Shown here piece after piece: positions 1 to 5,681 of a stretch of DNA of 5,681 nucleotides. The DNA is taken from positions 1-5,681 of the forward strand of contig JAPZAN010000253.1 of the NCBI GenBank assembly GCA_027460605.1, in the 5' to 3' direction. Under the pieces are notes generated by a model. It made no database searches and was not told the origin of the DNA. It saw only the letters and a list, made by a program, of their open reading frames with translations. Positions within the stretch are counted from its first letter, which is position 1, and every line of letters starts with the position of its first letter. The stretch is from Candidatus Methanoperedens sp. (GTDB lineage Archaea > Halobacteriota > Methanosarcinia > Methanosarcinales > Methanoperedenaceae). The translations under genes were made by a program, and so were the position numbers.

Positions 1-1
1 C

Positions 2-241
2 TTATGTCGTCCAAAGCTCTTCCTCAAGGGTTTTTAAATTTAGCTGTTTGATTTTTGCAGGGTCGGCATGAGCAGGGGATTCAAGCATCTCGATCAGAGA
101 ATCTTTTCCCCGCTTTTTGAGCACAATTTTATTTTCCTTAATGTCTATATCAAAGCGATCCTTCGGCTTGATTTTAAGCAAATTTATTAATTCCCTGGAA
201 AAATGAATTTTATATGTCTCATCTACGATTATTTCTTCCAT
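2..241 (-). CDS. AbrB/SpoVT-type antitoxin, VapB-like
   Basis: This gene encodes a 79-residue protein that looks like the DNA-binding antitoxin of a VapBC-type toxin-antitoxin pair. Residues 1-45 fit the swapped-hairpin AbrB fold: short alternating beta strands (EEIIVDE, KIHFS, DRFDIDI, KIVLKK) around a short helix (RELINLLKI). The usual AbrB signature GRIVIPxEIR is degenerate here and reads YKIHFSRELI. The C-terminal tail, residues 48-79, is acidic and amphipathic and ends in LEEELW, which is the kind of tail that wraps the cognate toxin in this family. The start is the only ATG at the head of the frame, and no Shine-Dalgarno motif precedes it. TATA-like sequences lie upstream, so a leaderless or short-leader transcript is plausible. 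G+C is about 36% by hand count. The toxin gene would lie beyond base 1. The family call is fairly sure; the pairing with a toxin is inference. Confidence 0.82.
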   Translation of the reverse strand: MEEIIVDETYKIHFSRELINLLKIKPKDRFDIDIKENKIVLKKRGKDSLIEMLESPAHADPAKIKQLNLKTLEEELWTT

Positions 242-263
242 AGTAGTTTATTGTTGTTTTTGG

Positions 264-275
264 GATATATATTTT
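264..275 (-). promoter_or_regulatory. Proximal TATA-like element of antitoxin gene
   Basis: On the minus strand this reads AAAATATATATC. Its centre is about 27 bases upstream of the antitoxin ATG, the usual distance between an archaeal TATA box and the transcription start. If it is used, the mRNA would start at or next to the start codon. This agrees with the absence of a Shine-Dalgarno motif in the intervening AT-rich sequence. It is a visual match only. Confidence 0.45.
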
Positions 276-294
276 GATGCATCTTCTGTTCAAA

Positions 295-305
295 TTTTTA
301 TATAA
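295..305 (-). promoter_or_regulatory. Distal TATA-like element of antitoxin gene
   Basis: On the minus strand this reads TTATATAAAAA, close to the archaeal TATA-box consensus. It would place a transcription start near base 275 and give a leader of roughly 30-35 bases with no Shine-Dalgarno motif. It competes with the proximal element at 264-275, and which one is used cannot be told from sequence. Confidence 0.42.
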
Positions 306-323
306 TGCACCAGCTTTCTCTTA

Positions 324-367
324 CCAGACGTCAGGAACGCGTGAAGTGTTCACAGCTATATGTCTGG
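324..367. repeat. Nested inverted repeats in intergenic region
   Basis: An outer 6-bp inverted repeat, ccagac (324-329) and gtctgg (362-367), encloses a perfect inner one, gtgaa (341-345) and ttcac (349-353), with a 3-base loop. The element lies 18 bases beyond the hydrolase stop codon and upstream of both TATA-like elements of the antitoxin gene. No T-run follows on either strand, so it does not look like an intrinsic terminator. It could be a 3'-UTR structure or an operator for a dimeric regulator such as the antitoxin itself. The function is not shown. Confidence 0.45.
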
Positions 368-384
368 AAAATCCGTGTTCTCCA

Positions 385-1356
385 CTATACTACAACAGCC
401 TTTCCCGCTTCAACCTTGACCCTGATTGGCTTATTGATTCTCATCAAAAAAGCAGGAGCGCCCCTTGCCATCGCTTTCCCAAGCGGGTCATAGTATTCCA
501 ACAACCATACACCATCGCTTGAAGTGGCGTTGACTGCAACCGCATAGGCTCTCCACTCGAACATCTTTATCTGCGGCAGCTCTCCTGCCGCGCCAAGAGC
601 TGAATCAAGCCCTGCGCCCTGCGATAATACGTCAAGGGCAGGAACCGTTTCATTATAAACCGAAGTTCTGTTAAACCCATTGTATTCGTATATCTTTATT
701 TCGTTGTTATCGATGCCTAGCGCATACCAGTCAAAAATACTCATGGTGGGATAGGCTTTTATTCCCGTGTCATGGAAAAACTGTTCGGCGCTGATTTTTT
801 CGGTAAGTCTTGCAGTTCCAAGTCCTGCAAAAACAATAAGATAAATTACTAAAAATTTTACTGCGGTATTTTTCTGCAACGGCTTCCTGTATAACCATAT
901 TACCATAACCAGCGCCAGTATCATGAGGTATGTATCGGTGTAGAAAAAGACCTCGGCAGAATATCTTGATACGTCAAACGGATAAAGAAGCGGGACTCCC
1001 CGGGTTGTCGAATAGTCAAGAATTAAATGTATTATCACACCGGCAAATGCAAATAGTATAGTACGGCGCGAGAACACAGGTTCAAAATCGATATAACGTT
1101 TAACTATGTTTTTCACGCGGCTTTGCGTTGCAAGATAAAGTATGAAAACACATGTGAAAAACCCGAAAAAAAGGGAATGGGTTATGCCGCGGTGGGTTAA
1201 AAGGAAGAAATTGGGATAAATGAAGTTAATCCAGAGAAGAAAAATATCAAAATCCGGCGCTATTCCTCCTATGGTAAGCGCGGCAATCTCTTCCTTTTTG
1301 CGTTTGAGTAAATTCCCCAGTAGATAAGGGAGCAGGGCGTGAGAGACTAAATCCAT
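385..1356 (-). CDS. Membrane-bound metal-dependent hydrolase, DUF457/YdjM-like
   Basis: The product has 323 residues and matches the DUF457/YdjM family of integral membrane proteins, annotated as putative metal-dependent hydrolases whose substrate is generally unknown. Conserved candidate metal ligands are visible in the expected order: H6 in SHALLPYLLG, D35 and D37 in GGIAPDFDIF, H55 and H60 in HRGITHSL, and H110 and D114 in HLILDYSTTRG followed by LLYPF. Hydrophobic segments lie at about 36-53, 61-79, 98-114, 138-157 and 166-182. Residues from about 185 to 323 form a largely hydrophilic C-terminal extension with beta-rich character, whose role I do not recognise. The start codon overlaps the stop of the upstream transporter gene by one base (TAATG), with AAGGG shortly before it, so translation is probably coupled. 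The gene pair suggests co-transcription; a shared pathway is not evident. The family call is strong, the enzymatic role is weakly supported. Confidence 0.85.
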   Translation of the reverse strand: MDLVSHALLPYLLGNLLKRKKEEIAALTIGGIAPDFDIFLLWINFIYPNFFLLTHRGITHSLFFGFFTCVFILYLATQSRVKNIVKRYIDFEPVFSRRTILFAFAGVIIHLILDYSTTRGVPLLYPFDVSRYSAEVFFYTDTYLMILALVMVIWLYRKPLQKNTAVKFLVIYLIVFAGLGTARLTEKISAEQFFHDTGIKAYPTMSIFDWYALGIDNNEIKIYEYNGFNRTSVYNETVPALDVLSQGAGLDSALGAAGELPQIKMFEWRAYAVAVNATSSDGVWLLEYYDPLGKAMARGAPAFLMRINKPIRVKVEAGKAVVV

Positions 1357-2405
1357 TACATCCCTTTTTTATCGTTCATCGCTAAAAACAATACCGCTCC
1401 TGAAAGCACTATCAATCCGCTTAAAAGATACATGATGCTGAAACCGTAAAATTGCAGCACTATCCCGAGGACTATTGAGCCCGCGCCTATTCCGAGGTCA
1501 AATGCTGCTGTAAATGTACCCATAGCGGCGCCGAGCGTCCTTTCGGTCGCCCTGTCCACAAGTAAAGCCATAAGCGACGTTATTAAAATCAAGCCCGGTA
1601 CTATGACATAATTTCTTCCTTTGATATCAGAAAGCCTGCCTGCAAGCGCCCTCACAATAATCAATGTTATCGCAAATACCGTGAAAAATATACCGGGATT
1701 GGTTATTCCCTGTTTCTGGGCAAACAGGGAAAGAAAGGACACGATTGAGCCGTAGGTCAATGATACCGTAAACATCATTGCAGACGGGAATAGCGCTTCT
1801 TTACTGAATAGCGAGGTTTTCGGGTGTACAACAATTGTTTCTGAAATTGGTAAAACCAGAAGCAATGAAACCAGTGCAATCGAAGCGCTCACTGCAAAAA
1901 GCGTTGGGAAATTTGAGAAATCAAGAAGCATTATGCTCAATGCCGGACCAAAAGCCATAGCGACATTTGAAGCCATCCCGAAAATACCCATGGCTTCACC
2001 TCTGCGGCTAAGAGGTGCGATGTCTGCTATCAATGTGCTTGCAGCAGTTGTTGCGGCGCCCCAGCCTGCACCGTGAAGCACTCTCAGTAAAAGCAGTGTG
2101 GTGACGCTTGTTGTATAGTTATAAAGCAGAGTGGACAAAAGAAAAACCAGCGAGCCAGCAAGAAGAATCTTTTTCCTCCCGCGCCTGTCAAGCTCCCTGC
2201 CTATGAAAGGGCGCAAGAGCACTGCTGAAATCGTAAATACGCCGATAATAAGACCTATTTCGGACTCTGAACCGCCAAGTTTCAGGATATAAATAGGCAG
2301 AGTGACGAGGAGGAAGTAAAAGCTTGTAAAAATTGTTATGGTGGAAAGGCTTGTGAGAACAAAGTTCCTTGAGAAGAGTTTTTCGTTTTTTGGACGTTTT
2401 TCCAT
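1356..2405 (-). CDS. Major facilitator superfamily transporter, shortened
   Basis: This is an MFS permease of 349 residues, likely a drug or metabolite exporter of the inner membrane; the substrate is unknown. The N-terminal half is intact: helix 1 at about 14-41, then helix 2, the loop motif GRELDRRGRKK (69-79, motif A), helices 3-4 with RVLHGAGWGAATTAAST (108-124), and helices 5-6 to about residue 187. A second motif-A-like loop, GRLSDIKGR (256-264), marks the start of the second half. The protein is about 40-50 residues shorter than usual for the family. The gap seems to be internal: PGLILITSLMAL (270-281) runs straight into LVDRATERTLGAAMGTFTAAFDLG (282-305), a stretch that normally follows a further helix. 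About 11 helices remain instead of 12. The frame is unbroken. No clear Shine-Dalgarno motif precedes the ATG. The stop codon overlaps the hydrolase start. Confidence 0.9.
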   Translation of the reverse strand: MEKRPKNEKLFSRNFVLTSLSTITIFTSFYFLLVTLPIYILKLGGSESEIGLIIGVFTISAVLLRPFIGRELDRRGRKKILLAGSLVFLLSTLLYNYTTSVTTLLLLRVLHGAGWGAATTAASTLIADIAPLSRRGEAMGIFGMASNVAMAFGPALSIMLLDFSNFPTLFAVSASIALVSLLLVLPISETIVVHPKTSLFSKEALFPSAMMFTVSLTYGSIVSFLSLFAQKQGITNPGIFFTVFAITLIIVRALAGRLSDIKGRNYVIVPGLILITSLMALLVDRATERTLGAAMGTFTAAFDLGIGAGSIVLGIVLQFYGFSIMYLLSGLIVLSGAVLFLAMNDKKGM

Positions 2406-2422
2406 ATTGCGAGCAGTTAATA

Positions 2423-2458
2423 GTGAAAGATAAGATAAAATATTCCATGAATAATTTT
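2423..2458 (-). terminator. Weak AT-rich hairpin with T-rich tail
   Basis: Sixteen bases after the permease stop codon, the minus strand carries an imperfect palindrome. TATTC and GAATA (2449-2453 and 2441-2445) surround an ATG loop, and the stem is extended by AAAA/TTTT with one bulged base. A pyrimidine-rich run, ATCTTATCTTTC, follows. The position between the ABC operon and the transporter gene fits an archaeal T-rich terminator. The same AT-rich sequence lies about 25-35 bases before the transporter start codon and could instead serve as its TATA-box region. The two roles cannot be separated here. Confidence 0.3.
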
Positions 2459-2474
2459 TTTGAATAGTTCTATC

Positions 2475-3728
2475 CTATTGTTCAAACCGCAGGGCATCCA
2501 CCGGGTTCATCTTTGCTGCTGACCTTGCAGGCGCGACGCCTGAGATTATACCCACGAATATGGAAAATGCAAGCGCGAAGATAAGAAGCTGGGGCGTGAC
2601 AACTGCGCTCATTGCCCCGCCAGGTCCTATTGCCCGGAGGCCTACTTCGGATATTATTACCGATATCAGTACGCCGGAAATTATCCCGAGCACACCCCCC
2701 ACAAACCCGAATAATCCCGATTCTATAAGGAAAACTTCCATCACTTCATTATCTGTAGCCCCAAGAGCCTTGAGTAAGCCTATCTGCCTTGTGCGTTCCA
2801 TGACAGACATGAACATGGTATTCGCTATTCCTACCGCGCCCACAAGAAGCGAAACTGCCGCTATCGCAGCAAGGAACAGCGATATCGTCTGGACGACGCT
2901 TGTTATCTGCTGCTGTATTGTTGCAAATGCCGTAACTGTAAAATCCCTGGTTCTCGGATTGACGTGCCTCTCAGGCATAAGTTTGTTTATAATATCTTGC
3001 GTTATTTTATCAGCCAGCGTCGGGTCGGCTATCTTTATCATGATTGAAGTAAATGTGTTTCTGGATACATTTGTAGTTATAACCTCCCGGGCGTAATCTG
3101 CGGACATATATACCGCATTATCACCACCCCCTCCTCCAAAACCCCCTCCAGATGAAACAAGGATTCCCACGACCTTGAAACTCTTGCCTCCTATTGTAAT
3201 CGGTCTATTCAGGGTAATCGGCTGTAAAAAGGTAGTATGAGCTAAAGAGTTGCCTATAACAACAGCATTCGAATCGCCCGGCTGAAGATACCTGCCCGCT
3301 TCAAGCTGCGTGGTGACCATGGAGCGCCAGACTGCGGTATCGACGCCGCTGATAGATACTGATGTTTTCTCTGTGCCCAGTCTTATATCCGAACTGCCTG
3401 AAACCATGCCGTTTACATATAGCACTCCAGGCAACTGCTTAATCGCGTTTGCATCTCTATCCGTGAGGTTAATGGTAGCACCGCCACCCCCTCTTCCCCC
3501 TTCAAAACCGCCGCCTGATGCCCGTGAAAAACCCGGTGTGACCGTAATCAAATCGGCTCCAAGGCTGCCCAGGCGAGCCTGGACACTCGCTTGCATTCCC
3601 TGTCCTATGGAGATTATAGCCACGACCGCAGCTACACCTATTACAATGCCGATAATAGTGAGCCAGCTTCGCATCTTGCTTTTTTTAACGTGGCTCAGGG
3701 ATAGCCTGAAAACATCAAGAATCTTCAT
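2475..3728 (-). CDS. ABC transporter permease, MacB/FtsX-like
   Basis: The product has 417 residues and the classical four-helix layout of MacB-type permeases: helix 1 at about 22-43, a large extracytoplasmic core domain at about 44-280, then helices at about 282-306, 334-359 and 382-399. The conserved FtsX-family loop ERTRQIGLLKALGA (311-324), which couples to the ATPase, and the C-terminal PARSAAKMNPVDALR are both present. Such permeases act as mechanotransmitters that drive export or envelope processes; the substrate here is unknown. Two glycine-rich low-complexity tracts sit in the external domain (72-83 and 194-202). The start overlaps the stop of the S-layer-like gene by ATGA, with a weak purine-rich site (AAAGGCAGC) before it. 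Unlike bacterial MacB, the ATPase is a separate protein encoded two genes upstream. The assignment is secure; the transported molecule is not. Confidence 0.95.
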   Translation of the reverse strand: MKILDVFRLSLSHVKKSKMRSWLTIIGIVIGVAAVVAIISIGQGMQASVQARLGSLGADLITVTPGFSRASGGGFEGGRGGGGATINLTDRDANAIKQLPGVLYVNGMVSGSSDIRLGTEKTSVSISGVDTAVWRSMVTTQLEAGRYLQPGDSNAVVIGNSLAHTTFLQPITLNRPITIGGKSFKVVGILVSSGGGFGGGGGDNAVYMSADYAREVITTNVSRNTFTSIMIKIADPTLADKITQDIINKLMPERHVNPRTRDFTVTAFATIQQQITSVVQTISLFLAAIAAVSLLVGAVGIANTMFMSVMERTRQIGLLKALGATDNEVMEVFLIESGLFGFVGGVLGIISGVLISVIISEVGLRAIGPGGAMSAVVTPQLLIFALAFSIFVGIISGVAPARSAAKMNPVDALRFEQ

Positions 3729-4930
3729 TTGCTGCCTTTTTGTTTCCGGAAATAGGCGGATATTTTACTTCTCTGCCAGTATATTACCAATATAATGATA
3801 GCTGCCAGCAACCATGTTGTATAATTTGTACTTGCAGACTTGGTTTGTGCCCCAGCCGTGGATAAATCTACAGGAAGATACTTTATGACCGTGTGTCTCT
3901 GTCCGCTTGTGTCGGTATATTGTATATCGACTTCAAGACTGTTGCCAGCGCCCGTTATTTTTGCAATCTGGAATATGGCGGATGTGTAATCGCCGGAATT
4001 TAAATTCCCCAGAACCGCAGAACTGCTTCCCGTTGTAGAGAAGTTCTTCTGCCGCGGCAGGCTGACCGTCACCGAATTGGCAGGATTTACTCCTATATTG
4101 AGGACATTGAGCGAAAAAGAGCCCAGGGACTCCTGGTAACTTATCTCAAAATTAGTTGTCCCTGCGACAACCAGTCCGACATAATTATCGGATGAGTAAT
4201 TGCCCAGTCCTGTAATTTTTAAAGGCAGATTATAAACACCCGGGGTTGCGGTAATGTCTACAGCCAGATCAAATGTAATCTCGGCTTCATCTCCTGCCTT
4301 CAGGTTACCGAGAGAAAATTGTGTTCCTGCGCCAAGAATTGAAAAGGATGATTTGCTGCTTCCCCCGGTGCCGGTAAGGTCTATTTCAGCTACAGCGTTC
4401 TTTACTGTGCCTGTGCCTGTATTTTTAAACTTTAGCGTTTCCTTATTAATGCTCATCGGCTCTATGATGCCAAGCGTTGAATTAGTCAGCACTATTAAGG
4501 GCTTCCCTTTAATAGTCAATATCTGGTTCTTGAGCTCGGTTGTTACTATAGGCGCCGGGGTATTGCTGCTTATCTGCTGGCCCCGGTAGGTAGTATATAC
4601 ATTGAAATAATAATCGCCTTCCGCTGCGTCGGGGTTTACATGGATTTTGAACCTTGCGGTTCTCTGGTCGCCCCAATTCTCTATAGTTCCCAGCGAATAC
4701 ACATCATCAAGTATAGTCACTGCATTAGCCGAGGCGTTATCTTTGGGCTCAAGCTTGACTTTTACGTCATTCAGAAATGAACCAAATCCCGTATTATTTA
4801 CCACGAAATAGACATAAGTCGTATCTCCGGGATAAACCGGTGCGCTTTCGGTCACAAGATAGCCGGCAGAGGCAACCTGCGCAATCAGTAATGCCGGTAC
4901 GATTATCAAAATTAAATTGAATTTATTCAT
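3725..4930 (-). CDS. Exported, anchored S-layer-like protein with CARDB/NEW3 repeats
   Basis: The product has 401 residues and resembles COG1361 proteins, which carry CARDB/NEW3 Ig-like domains. A signal peptide is clear at 1-22 (hydrophobic core, then AQVASA before GYLV). A transmembrane anchor lies at about 373-385, followed by a short basic tail (QRSKISAYFRKQKGSK), so the bulk faces outside. Three repeats are visible, each with the hallmark LG(T/N)(I/L)xxxGD or LGNLxxGD ending in an aromatic: L80-F94, L207-F220 and L307-F320. Six N-glycosylation sequons occur (N45, N65, N150, N244, N296, N369), as expected for an archaeal surface protein. The gene lies between an ATPase and a MacB-like permease, with ATGA overlaps on both sides, and AGGTGA stands three bases before its ATG. 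By position it could replace the MacA adaptor as the extracytoplasmic subunit, but it has no visible coiled-coil hairpin or lipoyl domain, so homology to MacA is not suggested. Confidence 0.88.
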   Translation of the reverse strand: MNKFNLILIIVPALLIAQVASAGYLVTESAPVYPGDTTYVYFVVNNTGFGSFLNDVKVKLEPKDNASANAVTILDDVYSLGTIENWGDQRTARFKIHVNPDAAEGDYYFNVYTTYRGQQISSNTPAPIVTTELKNQILTIKGKPLIVLTNSTLGIIEPMSINKETLKFKNTGTGTVKNAVAEIDLTGTGGSSKSSFSILGAGTQFSLGNLKAGDEAEITFDLAVDITATPGVYNLPLKITGLGNYSSDNYVGLVVAGTTNFEISYQESLGSFSLNVLNIGVNPANSVTVSLPRQKNFSTTGSSSAVLGNLNSGDYTSAIFQIAKITGAGNSLEVDIQYTDTSGQRHTVIKYLPVDLSTAGAQTKSASTNYTTWLLAAIIILVIYWQRSKISAYFRKQKGSK

Positions 4931-5607
4931 GTTTCACCTGTTATTTTTCCATCAAGCATTTTCACAACTCTTCCTGCATATCCTGCAATTCTCGGGTCGT
5001 GTGTTATCATAACTATAGTCAATCCCTCGCTGTTTAAACGTTTAAAAACATCCATTACTTCGCCTCCTGATTTTGTATCCAGGTTCCCTGTAGGCTCATC
5101 TGCCAGGAGAATAGAAGGGCCTGTAGAGAGCGCCCTTGCGACTGCAACCCTCTGCTGCTGCCCGCCTGATAACTGCGCCGGGAAATGAGACCCGCGTTCG
5201 ACCAGCCCGACTGTATTTAGCAAATTCATTGACGTCTCTTCTATAACTCCTTCAGGAAATTCATGGATCCTCATCGGCAGCCGGATATTCTCAAGGGCTG
5301 TCAGGGTTGGATACAGGTTGAAAGTCTGGAATATGAACCCGATTTTTTTACCTCTTACACGCGCCAGTTCATTACTTTTGAATTCCGATATGTCCTTGCC
5401 TTCAAGCAAAACCTTTCCCCGGGTGGGCATGTCCAGGCAGCCTATCATATTTAACATCGTTGATTTGCCGCAACCGCTGGGTCCTGTTATAGCCACGAAC
5501 TCACTTGCTTTGATTGTCAGGTCTATTCCCGCAAGTGCAGGCACGTCAAACTCACCCATGCGATAAATTTTCCAGACATCCTGCAGTTCCATTATGGATT
5601 CCATCAT
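4927..5607 (-). CDS. ABC transporter ATP-binding protein, MacB/LolD family
   Basis: This 226-residue protein is the cytoplasmic ATPase of the transporter. All nucleotide-binding motifs are intact: Walker A GPSGCGKST (42-50), Q-loop Q94 in FQTFNLYPTLTALENI, signature LSGGQQQR (146-153), Walker B ILLADEP with D170 and E171, D-loop NLD (175-177) and H-loop H203. The FNLYPTLTALEN stretch and the N-terminal VWKIYRMGEFDVPALAGI are typical of the LolD/MacB group that partners with FtsX-like permeases. Three starts are close together (M1, M2, M6). M1 is taken because AGGG stands four bases upstream and the family usually has a few residues before the first strand; M2 is nearly as likely. The stop overlaps the next start by ATGA. 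The permease partner is encoded two genes downstream. Confidence 0.96.
   Translation of the reverse strand: MMESIMELQDVWKIYRMGEFDVPALAGIDLTIKASEFVAITGPSGCGKSTMLNMIGCLDMPTRGKVLLEGKDISEFKSNELARVRGKKIGFIFQTFNLYPTLTALENIRLPMRIHEFPEGVIEETSMNLLNTVGLVERGSHFPAQLSGGQQQRVAVARALSTGPSILLADEPTGNLDTKSGGEVMDVFKRLNSEGLTIVMITHDPRIAGYAGRVVKMLDGKITGET
4934..4939 (-). promoter_or_regulatory. Ribosome binding site of S-layer-like gene
   Basis: The minus strand reads AGGTGA three bases before the ATG and matches the archaeal anti-Shine-Dalgarno complement. It lies inside the end of the ATPase gene. It supports the chosen start, and with the ATGA overlap it points to translation reinitiation. Confidence 0.6.
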
Positions 5608-5681
5608 GTCGCCCTGAAAAATCTCTTATGTGCCCAGCGTTCCGTATTTTGATATTGATATTCTGTCATCCAGCCGCTGTA
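5608..5681 (-). other. Upstream edge: possible gene end or leader
   Basis: Two minus-strand frames are open from the window edge. One ends at TAA (5626-5628) and encodes QRLDDRISISKYGTLGT, with codons (ATA, TCA, AAA, GGA) that look native. The other ends at TGA (5604-5606) and would overlap the ATPase start by ATGA, the same arrangement as the two downstream junctions, but its composition (YSGWMTEYQYQNTERW and onward) looks less protein-like. Either could be the tail of an upstream operon gene. Alternatively this is leader sequence, with the AT-rich block around 5646-5666 acting as promoter. I lean slightly to the first frame. Confidence 0.3.

Noticed and set aside
274..522. Plus-strand open frames starting in the intergenic region
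   Set aside because: They run antisense into the 3' end of the hydrolase gene, have no recognisable domain and differ in frame from each other; the intergenic part shows no coding signal.
2188..2448. Minus-strand 86-aa frame overlapping the transporter start
   Set aside because: It is an out-of-frame shadow of the transporter gene, with a cysteine- and histidine-rich composition unlike a folded protein.
2528..2545. GC-rich palindrome aggcgcgacgcct
   Set aside because: It lies inside the coding sequence for the conserved permease C-terminus (GVAPARSAAK), so codon content explains it.
2560..3096. Plus-strand 178-aa open frame
   Set aside because: It lies wholly antisense to the permease gene, has no recognisable domain, and its openness follows from the codon bias of the opposite strand.
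3121..3148. C-rich tract as a possible tandem repeat or G-quadruplex element
   Set aside because: The pattern is explained by glycine codons of the permease; the G-runs on the minus strand are interrupted and irregular.
3310..3795. Plus-strand 161-aa open frame
   Set aside because: It is antisense to the permease; its proline-rich stretch is only the complement of the glycine-rich tract.
4254..4589. Plus-strand 111-aa open frame
   Set aside because: It is antisense to the S-layer-like gene and has no recognisable features.
5263..5566. Plus-strand open frames antisense to the ATPase
   Set aside because: They overlap fully with the strongly conserved ATPase on the other strand and carry no domain of their own.

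Overview
The window reads as archaeal, most likely a methanogen or methanotroph-related member of the Methanosarcinales (a Candidatus Methanoperedens-like genome would fit; this is inference). The reasons are a secreted COG1361/CARDB-type S-layer-like protein encoded between an ABC ATPase and a MacB/FtsX-type permease, TATA-box-like elements close to a gene that lacks a Shine-Dalgarno site, and a VapB/AbrB-type antitoxin of archaeal style. All recognisable genes lie on the minus strand, so transcription runs from high to low coordinates. No RNA gene, insertion sequence or CRISPR array was seen, and no gene-free stretch exceeds 150 bases.

Bases 5607-2475 hold a compact three-gene operon: a LolD/MacB-family ATPase (226 aa), an exported and membrane-anchored protein with three Ig-like repeats (401 aa), and a MacB-like permease (417 aa). 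Both junctions are ATGA overlaps, which suggests translational coupling and a single complex. The ATPase would power the permease. The extracytoplasmic protein sits where bacterial systems carry the MacA adaptor, so it may be a substrate-capturing or envelope-connecting subunit. The 74 bases upstream of the ATPase contain either the end of another gene or a leader.

After a 69-base gap with a weak AT-rich hairpin, bases 2405-385 hold a second pair joined by a TAATG overlap. The first is a major facilitator superfamily transporter of only 349 aa that appears to have lost an internal helix. The second is a DUF457/YdjM-type membrane-bound putative metal-dependent hydrolase with a long C-terminal extension.

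A 143-base intergenic region (242-384) carries nested inverted repeats and two TATA-like elements. It precedes a 79-aa AbrB/VapB-like antitoxin gene whose stop codon lies two bases from the window edge. A VapC/PIN toxin is the expected next gene but is not visible. The antitoxin gene is about 36% G+C by hand count, visibly AT-richer than the ABC operon.
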